Of a stretch of DNA of 64,000 nucleotides, positions 45,898-55,587 are shown piece by piece. The stretch lies in the NCBI RefSeq assembly GCF_002300555.2, contig NZ_NTHN02000013.1, positions 33,520 through 97,519 of the forward strand, in the 5' to 3' direction. This stretch comes from Alloyangia mangrovi. Its GTDB lineage: Bacteria; Pseudomonadota; Alphaproteobacteria; Rhodobacterales; Rhodobacteraceae. The notes under the pieces are model-generated. The model saw only the letters and a program-made list of their open reading frames with translations, was not told where the DNA came from and made no database searches. Numbering within the stretch: position 1 is the first letter of the stretch; each line of letters starts with the position of its first letter. The position numbers were made by a program, and so were the translations under genes.

Positions 45898-47181
45898 TCA
45901 CTCGGTGTGCGTCTCCTTGACCTTGTCGATCCCCAACGCCCGCATCATGAGGTTCTCGTAGAAGGGCTCCGCCTTGCCGGAGCGGACCTTGTGCAGGAAG
46001 TACTTCTCGAAGCCGACCTTGGCGTAATGCACCCATTTGCCCGAGGCAGCCCAGTTCACGTTGCGGGGCGGGATCTGCGGCTGCGCGACGAAGGCCACAC
46101 CGGAGTCGCCGAAGTCCGCAAGGCAGATGGCGTTCCAGCTGGCGACCTCGTGCGGCTCCCTGCCCGCCACCAGCGCAGCGATGTTCAGTGCCGTCGCGGT
46201 GACCATGCTCTCGATCATGAAGCCGGTCTTCGGCACACCCACCGGCACCGGCGTCGGGCCGATGGGCGGGATCGCCACGCCGACGCCGATGGCGAAGATA
46301 TTGGCGAAGGCCGGGTTGCGCTGGTGCTTGTCGACAAGGATGAAGCCGCGCGGGTTGGTCAGCCCGTCGATGCCGCGCACGGCCTCGACGCCGCGGAATG
46401 CCGGCAGCATCATCGAAAAGGCGAAGGGCAGCGCGTGGGTCTTCTTGACCGCGCCGTCCTCGCCCAGTTCCTCGATGTGCATCACGCCCGCCTCGACCGA
46501 GGTGACCCGGGCATTGGTGATCCATTTGATGTGATGGCTGCGCATCTCGCTCTCGAGCAGCCCCTTGGTGTCGCCCACTCCGTCGAGACCAAGATGGCCG
46601 ATGTAGGGCTCGGACGTCACGAAGGTCATCGGCACCCGGTCGCGCACCTTTGCCCGGCGCAGCGCGGTGTCGACGATGAAGGTGAACTCATAGGCCGGGC
46701 CGAAGCAGCTTGCCCCCTGCACCGCGCCGATGACAACGGGCCCCGGGGTGGCGACCAGCGTGTCAAAGGCGCCCTTGGCCCGCACCGCGTGGGCGACCTC
46801 GCAGATCGACTGGGTGTGGCCTTCCGGCCCCAATCCCTCGATCTCGTCAAAGGCCAGCTCGGGACCGGTCGCGATGACGAGGTAGTCATAGCGCAGCCTC
46901 TCTGACCCGGCGAGTTCGACGCTGTTCTCTTCGGGGTGGACGCGCAGCGCCCCCTCGGGCCGCAACCGGATGTTGCGGCGGGCCAGCGGCCCGGCAAGGT
47001 CCACCTCGATATCGGCCCGGCTCCGCCAGCCGACGGCGACCCAAGGGTTGGAAGGCACGAAGCTGTAGCTCGAGCCCTTGCTGACAACCGTGATCTCGTG
47101 ATCCGGCCCCAGGCGCTCGCGCAGCTCGTAGGCCATGATGGTGCCGCCAAGCCCGGCCCCAAGAACAACAACATGTGCCAT
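45898..47181 (-). CDS. SQR-like FAD-dependent oxidoreductase
   Basis: A 427-residue flavoprotein of the sulfide:quinone reductase/NDH-2 superfamily. The FAD motif is HVVVLGAGLGGTIMAYEL; DYLVIATGPELAFDEI and GAVQGASCFGPAYEFTFI are characteristic, the latter with the conserved Cys of SQR-like enzymes. The second redox Cys usual in true SQR near GVPKTGFMIE is not seen, so sulfide may not be the substrate. The C-terminus FEKYFLHKVRSGKAEPFYE suggests peripheral membrane contact. It is the promoter-proximal gene of the leftward operon SQR-MBL-ppsA-hydrogenase and diverges from an FNR-type regulator. Confidence 0.85.
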   Translation of the reverse strand: MAHVVVLGAGLGGTIMAYELRERLGPDHEITVVSKGSSYSFVPSNPWVAVGWRSRADIEVDLAGPLARRNIRLRPEGALRVHPEENSVELAGSERLRYDYLVIATGPELAFDEIEGLGPEGHTQSICEVAHAVRAKGAFDTLVATPGPVVIGAVQGASCFGPAYEFTFIVDTALRRAKVRDRVPMTFVTSEPYIGHLGLDGVGDTKGLLESEMRSHHIKWITNARVTSVEAGVMHIEELGEDGAVKKTHALPFAFSMMLPAFRGVEAVRGIDGLTNPRGFILVDKHQRNPAFANIFAIGVGVAIPPIGPTPVPVGVPKTGFMIESMVTATALNIAALVAGREPHEVASWNAICLADFGDSGVAFVAQPQIPPRNVNWAASGKWVHYAKVGFEKYFLHKVRSGKAEPFYENLMMRALGIDKVKETHTE

Positions 47182-47255
47182 CGCGATTCCTCCCAGATGT
47201 CGCGCGTGCGTTGCAATTCGTCCCGGCAGCGTGCCACCCCCGGTCGGGCCGCGAT

Positions 47256-47269
47256 ATGATACGGATCAA
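47256..47269. promoter_or_regulatory. FNR/Anr-type binding box
   Basis: ATGAT-ACGG-ATCAA (reverse complement TTGAT-CCGT-ATCAT) matches the FNR consensus TTGAT-N4-ATCAA at nine of ten positions. It lies 75 bp upstream of the SQR-like start and 207 bp upstream of the FNR-type gene, in their divergent promoter, a good position to activate the leftward operon. Confidence 0.65.
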
Positions 47270-47475
47270 TGGGCGATGAAAAACCGGAGCGCCCCGGATG
47301 GGCCGCCCCGGCACGAGGAGAAATCTGATTTATTCTCCGCAAGATCATAACCATGGAGGTCTCTGGCCAGCTTGGGACGCTGGCGACGACTACAAATCTG
47401 CACAATTATGATTTTGGCCGAGAGTTGTTTTCGAAATATTCGCTCTCCTGAAGCGTGCACAGGGATGGGGAGCCG

Positions 47476-48360
47476 ATGCAGACGCACTTCTTGTCCAAGA
47501 CGGTGACGGATCCTTGCCGGTTCTGCGCTGCGCGCCGGAGCGGGTTTTGCGGTCACCTCGATGGCTGTTCCCTCGACATCCTCTCGGAGCGTGCCACCGT
47601 GCAAAGCTATGCCGAAGGCGTGACACTCATCCGGCAGGACGAGGCCTGCGAGCGCGTCGGCATCATCTCCCGGGGTCTGTTCAAGACCGTGATGCTTTTC
47701 GAAAGCGGCGACGAACGCCTGCTGCAGGTCCTGCGGCATGGGCAGTTGATCGGCCTTCCTTCCGGTGCCAAGAGCCCGTTTTCCTGGGAGGCCGCAACTC
47801 CGGTGGAGGTGTGCTGGATGTCACAGACCGCCTGGGACGCCTTTCTCGCCGGCCATCCGCAGCGCTACGGGGCCTATCTGGATGCGCTGCAGGCGCAGCT
47901 TCTGAGCCTGCAGGCTTCGGTCGCCAACATGCGCGGTCGGGGCGCCCTGCAGCGGGTTGCTTTCTGGATCCTCGACGAGGTTTCGCTCTGCCCCGGCGAG
48001 GGGCAGCAGGGCTTCCACATCGAGCTCAAGCGCCGCGATCTGGCCTCGCTGCTGGACATGTCGCCAGAGACCCTGTGCCGGTCCCTGCGTCAGCTCCACG
48101 CCGAGCGGGTGATCTCCCTCGACGCCAGCGACCGCGTGAAAGTCCTCGACCGGGCAAAGCTCCGCCTGATCGCGCGGTGGCAGGATGACCGGATCGCGGC
48201 GGGGCTGCAGTCGCGGCGCCTCGACCCAGGGACATCGGCAGGTTCCGGCAACAGGAAGCCCGCCAGCGCTTCCTGCGGGACCTCCTCCAGCAAACCCGGC
48301 TGGACGGGCGATGTCTTTGCCGGGATGATCGGGCCGGGCTCCGGCGGTCGCCGAAATTAA
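47476..48360 (+). CDS. FNR-type Crp-family regulator
   Basis: A 294-residue Crp/Fnr protein. The N-terminus has four cysteines in CRFCAARRSGFCGHLDGC, and a central Cys in PVEVCWM sits where the fourth [4Fe-4S] ligand of E. coli FNR lies, so an oxygen-labile cluster is likely. Then come the cyclic-nucleotide-like barrel, a dimer helix and a helix-turn-helix (KRRDLASLLDMSPETLCRSL). The C-terminus runs about 40 residues past the usual end in a Gly/Ser-rich tail. ATG at 47476 has a GGGGAG upstream. It probably senses low oxygen and drives the divergent operon through the box at 47256. Confidence 0.85.
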   Translation: MQTHFLSKTVTDPCRFCAARRSGFCGHLDGCSLDILSERATVQSYAEGVTLIRQDEACERVGIISRGLFKTVMLFESGDERLLQVLRHGQLIGLPSGAKSPFSWEAATPVEVCWMSQTAWDAFLAGHPQRYGAYLDALQAQLLSLQASVANMRGRGALQRVAFWILDEVSLCPGEGQQGFHIELKRRDLASLLDMSPETLCRSLRQLHAERVISLDASDRVKVLDRAKLRLIARWQDDRIAAGLQSRRLDPGTSAGSGNRKPASASCGTSSSKPGWTGDVFAGMIGPGSGGRRN

Positions 48361-49093
48361 GAGCGACGCTGCAGCGGGGTCTCTTCGGCGCACACGGCGG
48401 GGCATCGGACGGGGGCAGGATCCAGGCGCGCGGCTCAAGCGCGGGGCGGGTCTCGGACCATCGACTCAACACGCGCCCAAGGCTCCACTCACGCATTGCG
48501 GGGACGCGCCTCCCTGCACACCTTGGCATCGCGGAGCGATGGTCCGATGCAGGCAAGGTGCCAGCCCGCCGCATCGCCCACATTGTCCTCCGTCAACAAG
48601 ACCACAGTTTGCCCACCAAGGCGCGACATTGGCCCCGGGCGGAAGGAGCGCCACGCAGAAGATACCCCTCATGCGCGGATGACCCCGGGCAGGCGGAAAT
48701 GGTACGACGGTCAGCATGACTCCCAGCCGGTGCCGAAGCTCCGAAATGTGGCGCTTGCAGGCGGCGCTGCACGCTGACCGTCGCAATGCTCTGCCTCGAA
48801 TGATGCGGAAACTTGGCAAAGCGAACGCCGCTGCAGAGGTCTTCAGGATCCGGGGGTCCTCTCGCGACTTGCGAGTCTCCGCGACAGCTCCAATCGATAA
48901 GTGCCAACACTCCGCCAAAGCAGCGTCCATGGTCATCCCCTGAGGCGGGTTCATGGCTGCGCTGACTTTGCGTCACTCACCGATGCTCTCAGGGTCGCAG
49001 ACCTCGGTGGCCGCTTCATTGTCCACCGTCAATCGCGCGGTTTCTTGCCCATTCCTGCACGACTTATGGCGCCGGGCCGGTGCCAGCACCTCG
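48361..49093. other. Region without a recognisable gene
   Basis: Several short open frames exist on both strands, but none has a plausible RBS, codon pattern or recognisable domain. Together with the decayed gene to its right it looks like a degenerate stretch. I found no transposase fragment or terminal inverted repeats. Confidence 0.5.
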
Positions 49094-49464
49094 GCCGCGC
49101 GGGTCATGCTGGCCGCAGGGGCTTGGTCAGCGCGGCGGCTGCACCCGCTCGGGCTGCGGCCGCTGATCGCCGAGCACGGCTGCCACATGCAGTTCGCCCC
49201 CTCGGCGTGCGGTTCAACCTCTTGGTCATGGACATGGACGCCAATCCGGTCGCCAGCTCGATGCCGGACGGGCGGCGGGCGGCGGGCGGCGGCTCGGTGG
49301 AATTCGGGCCGCTCGAAAGGCGCTGCGAACCCCGGCGCACCGCGCTGGTGCGGAGACGGGCCAGACGCCTCTGCCCAAGGCTTGATGACGGCGAGGGTGC
49401 GCTCTGCGTGGGCCAGCGGCCCGGCACCAGCATGACGCCCTGCAATCCCCGCCGCTTCGGCTGA
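49094..49464 (+). pseudogene. DadA-like FAD-dependent amine oxidoreductase, decayed fragment
   Basis: Two frames carry consecutive pieces of a D-amino-acid-dehydrogenase-type flavoprotein. At 49094-49204, AARVMLAAGAWSARRLHPLG and LIAEHGCHMQF match the FAD-family block (V)LAAGAWS...LPLIAERGYH. After a frame change at about 49201, VMDMDANPVASSMPDGRR, SVEFGPLERRCEPRRTALV and LCVGQRPGT continue the same fold in order. The N-terminal FAD motif and the end (usually DSLPVIG onward) are missing. Several changes would be needed to restore it, so this is a true remnant and not a single read error. Confidence 0.65.
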
Positions 49465-49492
49465 ACGGCAGGGACCTTGGCCCGAGACGGCC

Positions 49493-50375
49493 TTAGCCCT
49501 CGGCCAGAGCGAAGCAGCGCGGCAAGGAAGCGGCAAAGGTCGCGCCGTGCCCGAGCCCCTCCAGCACCTCGACCTGCACATGCAGATCGCTCCGACGCGC
49601 CAGCAGGGCGCCCATTTCCAGGGTGTCCGGGTTCGGGCGCGGCGCCTCGGGCGCGGGCGTGCCCGAGCGGTGCTCGCTGTCTCCCAGCATGATCAGCACC
49701 TCGGCACGGCCATCAGCCAGGCGCGGCGCCTCCGCCTCCATCGCAAAGAGACTGCGGCCGCCGAAGCCCGTGGTCGCGCTGACCGGCATGTAGGCGCGGA
49801 AGGCCGAGGGCTCTGACAGCAGCGTCGCCAGCGCAAAGACCCCACCGTAGGAATGTCCCCAGAGACTGCGCCGCGCCGGATCGAGCGGCGCGCGCTCGGT
49901 CAGCGCCTGCGCCAGCGGGCCGAGCAGCCTCGCCCGGAAGGCTGCCTCACCGCCGAAGTCCCAGTCCCGCCCGCGGCCATGCATCGGCGCCTCGAGCGGC
50001 ACCGGCGTGTAGTCGCGCGCACGCGAGGCGCCGTCGAAGGCCTCTTCGACCGGGTAGCCAATGCCGACGACCGCAAGCCCCGGATGGGCCTCGAGCAGCG
50101 CCGCATCCAGGCGACTGAAGGCGGCGTTGCCGTCGAGCATCCAGAGCGAGGGCCAGCCCTGCGCCGGGGCCTCGCCGCGCGGATGGGCGAGGAAGAGTCG
50201 ATAGGTGAAACCCGCCGCGCTCACGTCGAAATGCGAGAGCTCATGGCTGGCGGGAGGCGTGTCGAACAGCGGGAAAACGGCGGGGGGGCTGTTGCCGCTG
50301 CGCCAGCGCCGGGAGGGCGGGGTAGCCTGCAAAAGCGGCAAGCGTGGTCAGGAAGCGTCTGCGGCAGGGGATCAT
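49493..50375 (-). CDS. Exported alpha/beta-hydrolase (esterase D-like), frameshifted
   Basis: About 293 residues. From 50375, with AAGGAG upstream, the frame encodes a twin-arginine-like signal (MIPCRRRFLTTLAAFAGYPA, ending ALAQRQQPP). At a run of seven G (50282-50288) the frame breaks; with six it continues AVFPLFDTPPASHELSHFDV into the body. That body has PSLWMLDGNAAFS, the nucleophile elbow SLWGHSYGGVFAL and a His in EGLGHGATF near the end, as in the siderophore-esterase/esterase-D group that hydrolyses esters in the periplasm. No siderophore genes are near, so the substrate is open. Confidence 0.75.
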
Positions 50376-50478
50376 TCACCATCTCCTTGAAGATTAAGGG
50401 GCTGGCGAAAGGCTGGCTCTGCAGCGCGGTCTAGCCGAGCCGCGCGGGCGTGGCAATCGCTGCAATCGGCAGGCGCGG

Positions 50479-50988
50479 TCAGTCCATGTGGCGCAGAAAG
50501 AGCGCGGCGCGGCGCGGGGCCTCCATGGCCCAGCCCATCTGCGCGTCGGTCTCGACGGCGCAGGGCCGCACGTGGCGCAACCGGGCCAGCGCCTCGTCGG
50601 GCGCCTCCCCGGCCTCGATCATCAGCCGCAGCGCCACCATGCCCGAGCGCCCGCAGCCGCCCCGGCAATGCACCAGCACCCGGCCGCCGCCCGAGAGCGC
50701 CTGCCGTGCCTGCGCGCTGACCTCGGGCCAGAGCCGGCGCATCTCCTCGGGCGGGGTGCCGAAATCGGGGATCGGCAGGTGCAGCCAGCGCGAGCCGTGG
50801 TCCTGCACGTGCACCCCCAGCAGCGCCGCCCCCGCCGCCTCCATCTCGGCCCGGGTGACGAGGGTGATCACCATCGCCGGGCGCCATTCGGTCACATGCG
50901 CCATGTCCCCGACAAAATCCCCGCCGCCGCCCGGCAGGGGCGAGATGGCAAGGATGCCGTCGAGGACCGAGAGCGCATGGATCATCAT
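50479..50988 (-). CDS. Tyrosine/dual-specificity protein phosphatase
   Basis: A 169-residue cysteine phosphatase. The P-loop VLVHCRGGCGRSG has the CX5R signature with the catalytic Cys and Arg; the general acid is likely Asp in HLPIPDFGTPPEE. Bacterial proteins of this type dephosphorylate proteins or phospholipid-like substrates. Two adjacent ATGs at 50988 and 50985 are possible starts. The gene begins 4 bp after the zinc metallopeptidase stop, so the two are likely cotranscribed. Function beyond phosphatase is not inferable. Confidence 0.82.
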   Translation of the reverse strand: MMIHALSVLDGILAISPLPGGGGDFVGDMAHVTEWRPAMVITLVTRAEMEAAGAALLGVHVQDHGSRWLHLPIPDFGTPPEEMRRLWPEVSAQARQALSGGGRVLVHCRGGCGRSGMVALRLMIEAGEAPDEALARLRHVRPCAVETDAQMGWAMEAPRRAALFLRHMD

Positions 50989-50992
50989 CCGA

Positions 50993-51832
50993 TCAGATGT
51001 CTCCCGAGAAGGTGTCGCAGGCGGCGATATTGCCCGCCTCGTAGCCGCGCGCGAACCAACCCGAGCGCTGTGCGCTGGTGCCATGGGTGAAGGTATGCGG
51101 CTGCGGCACCCGCCCTGCCCGCTTCTGCAGCAGGTCGTCGCCGATCATCTTGGCCGCGTTCAGCGCCTCTTCGACGTCGCCGGGCTCGAGGATGCCATCG
51201 ACATGCGTGGCCCAGACGCCCGACAGGCAGTCGGCCTGCAGCTCGAGCCGCACGGTCAGCGCATTAGCCTGGGTCTCGTTCGACTGCTGGCGGATCTCCT
51301 CGACCTGCGGAAGGATGCCCAGCAGGTTCTGCACGTGGTGCGCGACCTCGTGGGCAATCACATATGCGGCGGCAAAGTCGCCCTCGGCGCCGAGCTGCTG
51401 CTCGAGCGTGGCGAAGAACTCGGTGTCAAGATAGGCCTGCTGGTCGAGAGGGCAGTAGAACGGCCCCGTCGCGCCACTGGCGCCGCCGCAGGGCGAGGCG
51501 GTCTGGCCGGAGAAGAGCACCAGCGTCGGCGGCGTGTACTCTCGGCCCGCCTGCTCGGGCAGGATCTGGGTCCAGACTTCCTCGGTGGTGGCGAGGACCT
51601 GCGAGGCGAATTCGCCGGCGAGCTTCTCCTGCGGCGTCAGCTCCCGCGGCTCGCTCGAGGTCTCCACCGTGCTGTTGTTCAGAAGCGGGGTGACGTCGAC
51701 CCCGGCGAAATAGCCGATGGCCAAGACGATCAGCAGCGCGATGCCCCCGAGCCCGCCTCCCATGGCGACGCGGCCACCGGACCGGCGGCGGTCCTCGACA
51801 TTGCTGCTTCGGCGCACTCCTCTGAGACGCAT
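50993..51832 (-). CDS. Neutral zinc metallopeptidase family protein (YpfJ-like)
   Basis: A 279-residue protein with a short basic N-terminus, one membrane anchor (about residues 24-45, GGLGGIALLIVLAIGYFAGV) and a large outer domain carrying the zinc motif YVIAHEVAHHVQNLLG. The family C-terminus RSGWFARGYEAGNIAACDTF is typical. It is expected to face the periplasm; its target is unknown. The start at 51832 (MRLRGVRRSSN) fits the family; a TTG two codons earlier is possible. It precedes the phosphatase gene. Confidence 0.9.
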   Translation of the reverse strand: MRLRGVRRSSNVEDRRRSGGRVAMGGGLGGIALLIVLAIGYFAGVDVTPLLNNSTVETSSEPRELTPQEKLAGEFASQVLATTEEVWTQILPEQAGREYTPPTLVLFSGQTASPCGGASGATGPFYCPLDQQAYLDTEFFATLEQQLGAEGDFAAAYVIAHEVAHHVQNLLGILPQVEEIRQQSNETQANALTVRLELQADCLSGVWATHVDGILEPGDVEEALNAAKMIGDDLLQKRAGRVPQPHTFTHGTSAQRSGWFARGYEAGNIAACDTFSGDI

Positions 51833-51945
51833 GACCAAATTCCTTATATGAAAAAACGTGCGGCAGCCCAGATTGTAGGGCGTGCCGCGGTTTTGTGAAA
51901 CAGAATTTCCCGGTTAGCGCGAACCGACCGGCACCTGGGCCCGGA

Positions 51946-53456
51946 TCAGACGACCTGCCCCGGATGCGCCTCGGCCCAGCCCCTCAGGAACCCGGCAAGG
52001 TCGGGCCTGCCGACCATCGCCATGGCCTTGCGCGGCAGGGCGACGCCATGCTCGAGCAGCAGCTTCAGGCAGGCGAGATGGTCGCGCGCCCCGATCTTCG
52101 GCGCGTTCTCGGCCCCGTGCAGCAAAGTGCCGAGCAGCGTGCCACCATGGGCGTTCACGTGGCTCATGTCCGGGCGCAGGTTCAGGAAATACGCCATCAC
52201 CTCGGGGTAGCCCTCCCACGCGGCGGCTTGCACCGGGGTCACGCCATCGGTCCCGTCCGGCGCATCATAGGGCAGCCCGAGCGACACCAGCGCCTTGATC
52301 TGCGCCAGCCGGTCCGGCCGGCCCGCGAGCCCGCGCAGCAGTCCGTCGTAGGCGGGCGGCAGCGCCTCGGGGTCGATGTAAGCGCCCTTGGTCGTGCGCC
52401 CCTCGGCCGCCTCGGCCATGAGCGTCTCTTCCCGTGACAGTGTGGCAGTGACGCCCCGTGCCTCCAGCGCCTCGACCAGCGCGCGGCTGCCCAGCACCTT
52501 GGCAAAGGCATAGGACGAGACCCAGCGCCACTCTCGCGCCGGGTCAGCCCCGGCCTCAAGCAGCAGATCCACCATACGCCGGTCGCAACCGCGCCGCGCC
52601 GCCTGGTGCAGCGCGGGGATGGTCTGCACCTCCTCGTCGAGTGTCGCGCCATGGGCGAGCAGAAGCTCGACCGCGCCGTGGTCGTTGAAGTCGAGCGCCC
52701 GCAAGAGAGCATTGGTGCCTTGCGGCGTCGCCCCATGCTCGAGCAGCAGTTTCAGCCCCTCCGGCGCGCCGATCTCCACCGAGTGGTAGAGCGACTCTCC
52801 ATCGTCGGGCGAGGCCCCGTTCTCCAGCAGCCAGCGCGCCAGCTCGAGGTTGCGCGCAACGCAGAGCGCTCCGTAGAGCGCCGAAAGGCGCGCGCCCTGC
52901 GGCCCCTCCTGCGCGTCATTCACATCGGCGCCCTGTGCGACCAGCAAGGCGGCGATCTCCAGCGTCGCGGGGCGCAGCTCGGGATGCACGTGATGCCAAC
53001 GCGAGAAGGCAAGATGCAGGATCGGGCTGCGCGGCCGAGCCGCTCGGTGGCAAGCTGAGGCGCCTGCGCCAGCGCGGCGCGCACGCCGGGCAGGTCGGCC
53101 AGTGCGCATTGCAGCCCGAAGAGGCCCTCGGCGAGATCGGGCGTCTCGGCCAGGAGCGCCTGTACCACCGGCATCTGCCCGTGGAAGAGTGCAATCTTCA
53201 GCCGCTGGATTTTCGCTGCCCGGTCAAGGCCCTGCGACTCGGCCGCCAGCTTGAGCTTGGGCCAGCTTTCGAAGCCGCGCTCGCGCGCCACGACCTGCAG
53301 GAAGTCAGCGCGCTTGAGCGCGCGGTCGTCGCTGCGCGGCGGCAGCTCGCGCAGGCGTTCACGCGCGCCGCGGTCCCCCGCGTCGTAGGATTTGTGAAGT
53401 CGGCGCGCCTCGCGGCGCAGATCGTCGATGGATGGGGTCGGCCCTGAAAAGAGCAT
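51946..53456 (-). CDS. Ankyrin-repeat protein, frameshifted
   Basis: About 503 residues. The start at 53456 has GGAGG upstream and encodes a helical N-terminus (LFSGPTPSIDDLRREARRLH, then FLQVVARERGFESWPKLKLA). The frame breaks between about 53024 and 53040: after QLATERLGRAARS the sequence must change frame (one missing base) to continue PILHLAFSRWHHVHPELRPA. Ankyrin-like repeats follow, such as LEIAALLVAQGADVNDAQEG, LELARWLLENGASPDDGESL and MVDLLLEAGADPA. These mediate protein binding; partner unknown. No long homopolymer is at the break. Confidence 0.75.
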
Positions 53457-53742
53457 GCCGGTGTCCTCCGTCATCGCCCGAGTGTCCGCTGATCTGGGCA
53501 GGAGTGAAACCGAAGATATGGGATCGGCTCTCGAAGGCAGGTGCGCGCGCTTTCCGCGGACGGGGCGGCCCCCTGCGATCGGGCCTGATGCGGGTCATAG
53601 CAGAGCGGCACGCCGCGGGGAAGTCCCCGCGCAACACATGCGCCAAGATCGGCCCCGTGCCCGCGCCCTCCCCGACGCCCGGCTTTACCTCGCCCCTCCC
53701 CCACCTTACCTTGGCCGCAACCGAAGGAGCGCCACGGATTCC

Positions 53743-55518
53743 ATGACTGACGACAGCCCCAAGTACCAGGTACTCGCGCGCAAGTACCGCCCCGAGACCT
53801 TTGCCGATCTCGTCGGGCAGGATGCAATGGTGCGCACCCTGAAGAACGCCTTCAAGGCGGACCGCATCGCGCAGGCCTTCATCATGACCGGCATCCGCGG
53901 CACCGGCAAAACCACCACCGCCCGTATCATCGCCAAGGGGATGAACTGCATCGGCCCCGATGGCACCGGCGGGCCGACCACCGAGCCCTGCGGTGTCTGC
54001 GAGCACTGCAAGGCGATCATGGAAGGCCGCCACGTCGACGTGCTCGAGATGGACGCGGCATCGAACACCGGCGTCGGCGACATCCGCGAGATCATCGACA
54101 GCGTGCACTACCGGGCGGCCTCGGCGCGTTACAAGATCTACATCATCGACGAGGTGCACATGCTCTCGAACAGCGCCTTCAACGCGCTGCTCAAGACGCT
54201 GGAGGAGCCGCCCGCGCACGTGAAGTTCATCTTCGCCACCACCGAGATCCGCAAGGTGCCGGTGACGGTGCTGTCGCGTTGCCAGCGCTTCGATCTGCGC
54301 CGCATCGAGCCCGAGGTGATGATCGCGCTGCTGCGCAAGATCGCCACCAAGGAAAGCGCCGAGATCACCGATGATGCGCTGGCGCTGATCACCCGCGCCG
54401 CCGAGGGCTCGGCCCGCGACGCCACCTCGCTGCTCGACCAGGCGATCTCGCATGGGGCCGGGGAGACCACCGCCGATCAGGTCCGCGCCATGCTCGGCCT
54501 CGCCGACCGCGGCCGGGTGATGGACCTCTTCGAGAAAATCATGCACGGCGACGCCCCCGGCGCGCTGACCGAGCTCTCCGAGCAATACGCCGAGGGCGCC
54601 GACCCGCTGGCGGTGCTGCGGGATCTGGCCGAGCTGACCCATTGGATCTCGGTGGTGAAGATCACCCCCGAGGCCGCCGAGGATCCCACCGTCGGCCCCG
54701 ATGAGCGGCTGCGCGGCTCGGCGCTGGCCGCCAACCTCGGCATGCGCGCGCTGACCCGCATGTGGCAGATGCTGCTCAAGGCGCTGGACGAGGTGGCGCA
54801 GGCGCCGAACGCGATGATGGCCGCCGAGATGGCGGTGATCCGGCTGACCCATGTGGCCGAGCTTCCCTCGCCCGAGGAGCTGCTTCGCAAGCTGCAGGAC
54901 ACGCCCCCGCCACCCAGCCCGAACGGCCCCGGCGGCGGCTACACCCATGCGCCGGCGGGAGCCTCTGCAGGCGGCGGCACGCAGGCCTATGCCAGCCACG
55001 TGCAGCCGACGCACCCCGGCCCCTCCGGCCCCAGCGCGATCTATGGCAATGCCGTGCCCGCGGTAGCACAGAACAATGCCCTCGCCCGCTATCCCACCTT
55101 CGAGCACGTGCTCGAGCTGATCCGCGCCAACCGCGACGTGAAGCTGTTGGTCGAGGTGGAAAGCGGCCTGCGCCTTGCCGCATACCAGCCCGGCCGCATC
55201 GAGTTCACCCCGGCCCGCAACGCCTCGGGCGATCTGGCGCAGCGGCTCGGCACCGCGCTGCAGCGCTTCACCGGCGCGCGCTGGGGCGTGTCCCTGGTGA
55301 ACGGCTGCGACTCCCCGACCATCGTCGAAAAGCGCGACGCCGCCGAACTGGCCCTGCGTGCCGAGGCCGAACAGCATCCTCTGGTACAGGCCACCATCGC
55401 CGCCTTCCCCAAGGCGAAGATCGTCGAGATCCGCACCCCCCAGGCCGAGCAGCAGCAGGCCGCGGTGGAGGCGCTTCCCGAGGTCGAGGACGAGTGGGAT
55501 CCCTTCGAGGAAGAGTGA
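53743..55518 (+). CDS. dnaX: DNA polymerase III subunit gamma/tau
   Basis: Clamp-loader ATPase of the replicative polymerase, 591 residues. N-terminal features: YQVLARKYRPETFADLVGQD, Walker A GIRGTGKTTTAR, the four-Cys zinc module C-x8-C-x2-C pattern in CIGPDG...CGVCEHC, Walker B YIIDEVHMLS and sensor SRCQRFDLRR. A Pro/Gly-rich linker (about 385-440) precedes the tau-specific C-terminus. The start at 53743 has GAAGGAG upstream; the longer frame before it is not protein-like. It heads a run of housekeeping genes with ybaB and recR, an arrangement common in bacteria. Confidence 0.96.
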   Translation: MTDDSPKYQVLARKYRPETFADLVGQDAMVRTLKNAFKADRIAQAFIMTGIRGTGKTTTARIIAKGMNCIGPDGTGGPTTEPCGVCEHCKAIMEGRHVDVLEMDAASNTGVGDIREIIDSVHYRAASARYKIYIIDEVHMLSNSAFNALLKTLEEPPAHVKFIFATTEIRKVPVTVLSRCQRFDLRRIEPEVMIALLRKIATKESAEITDDALALITRAAEGSARDATSLLDQAISHGAGETTADQVRAMLGLADRGRVMDLFEKIMHGDAPGALTELSEQYAEGADPLAVLRDLAELTHWISVVKITPEAAEDPTVGPDERLRGSALAANLGMRALTRMWQMLLKALDEVAQAPNAMMAAEMAVIRLTHVAELPSPEELLRKLQDTPPPPSPNGPGGGYTHAPAGASAGGGTQAYASHVQPTHPGPSGPSAIYGNAVPAVAQNNALARYPTFEHVLELIRANRDVKLLVEVESGLRLAAYQPGRIEFTPARNASGDLAQRLGTALQRFTGARWGVSLVNGCDSPTIVEKRDAAELALRAEAEQHPLVQATIAAFPKAKIVEIRTPQAEQQQAAVEALPEVEDEWDPFEEE

Positions 55519-55587
55519 TCGCTACCCGGGGCGGGAACCTGCGCGGCCTTTCCGGGTTTGACTTGTGTCAGACCCGGAGGAGCCGCC

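Noticed and set aside
48466..48954. A minus-strand frame of 162 codons
   Set aside because: It has no RBS, atypical composition and no recognisable domain, and lies in a region that looks degenerate.
53475..53742. A signal recognition particle RNA gene upstream of dnaX
   Set aside because: In some bacteria this RNA gene lies next to dnaX, but the conserved GGAAGGAAGCAG-type apical sequence is absent on both strands.
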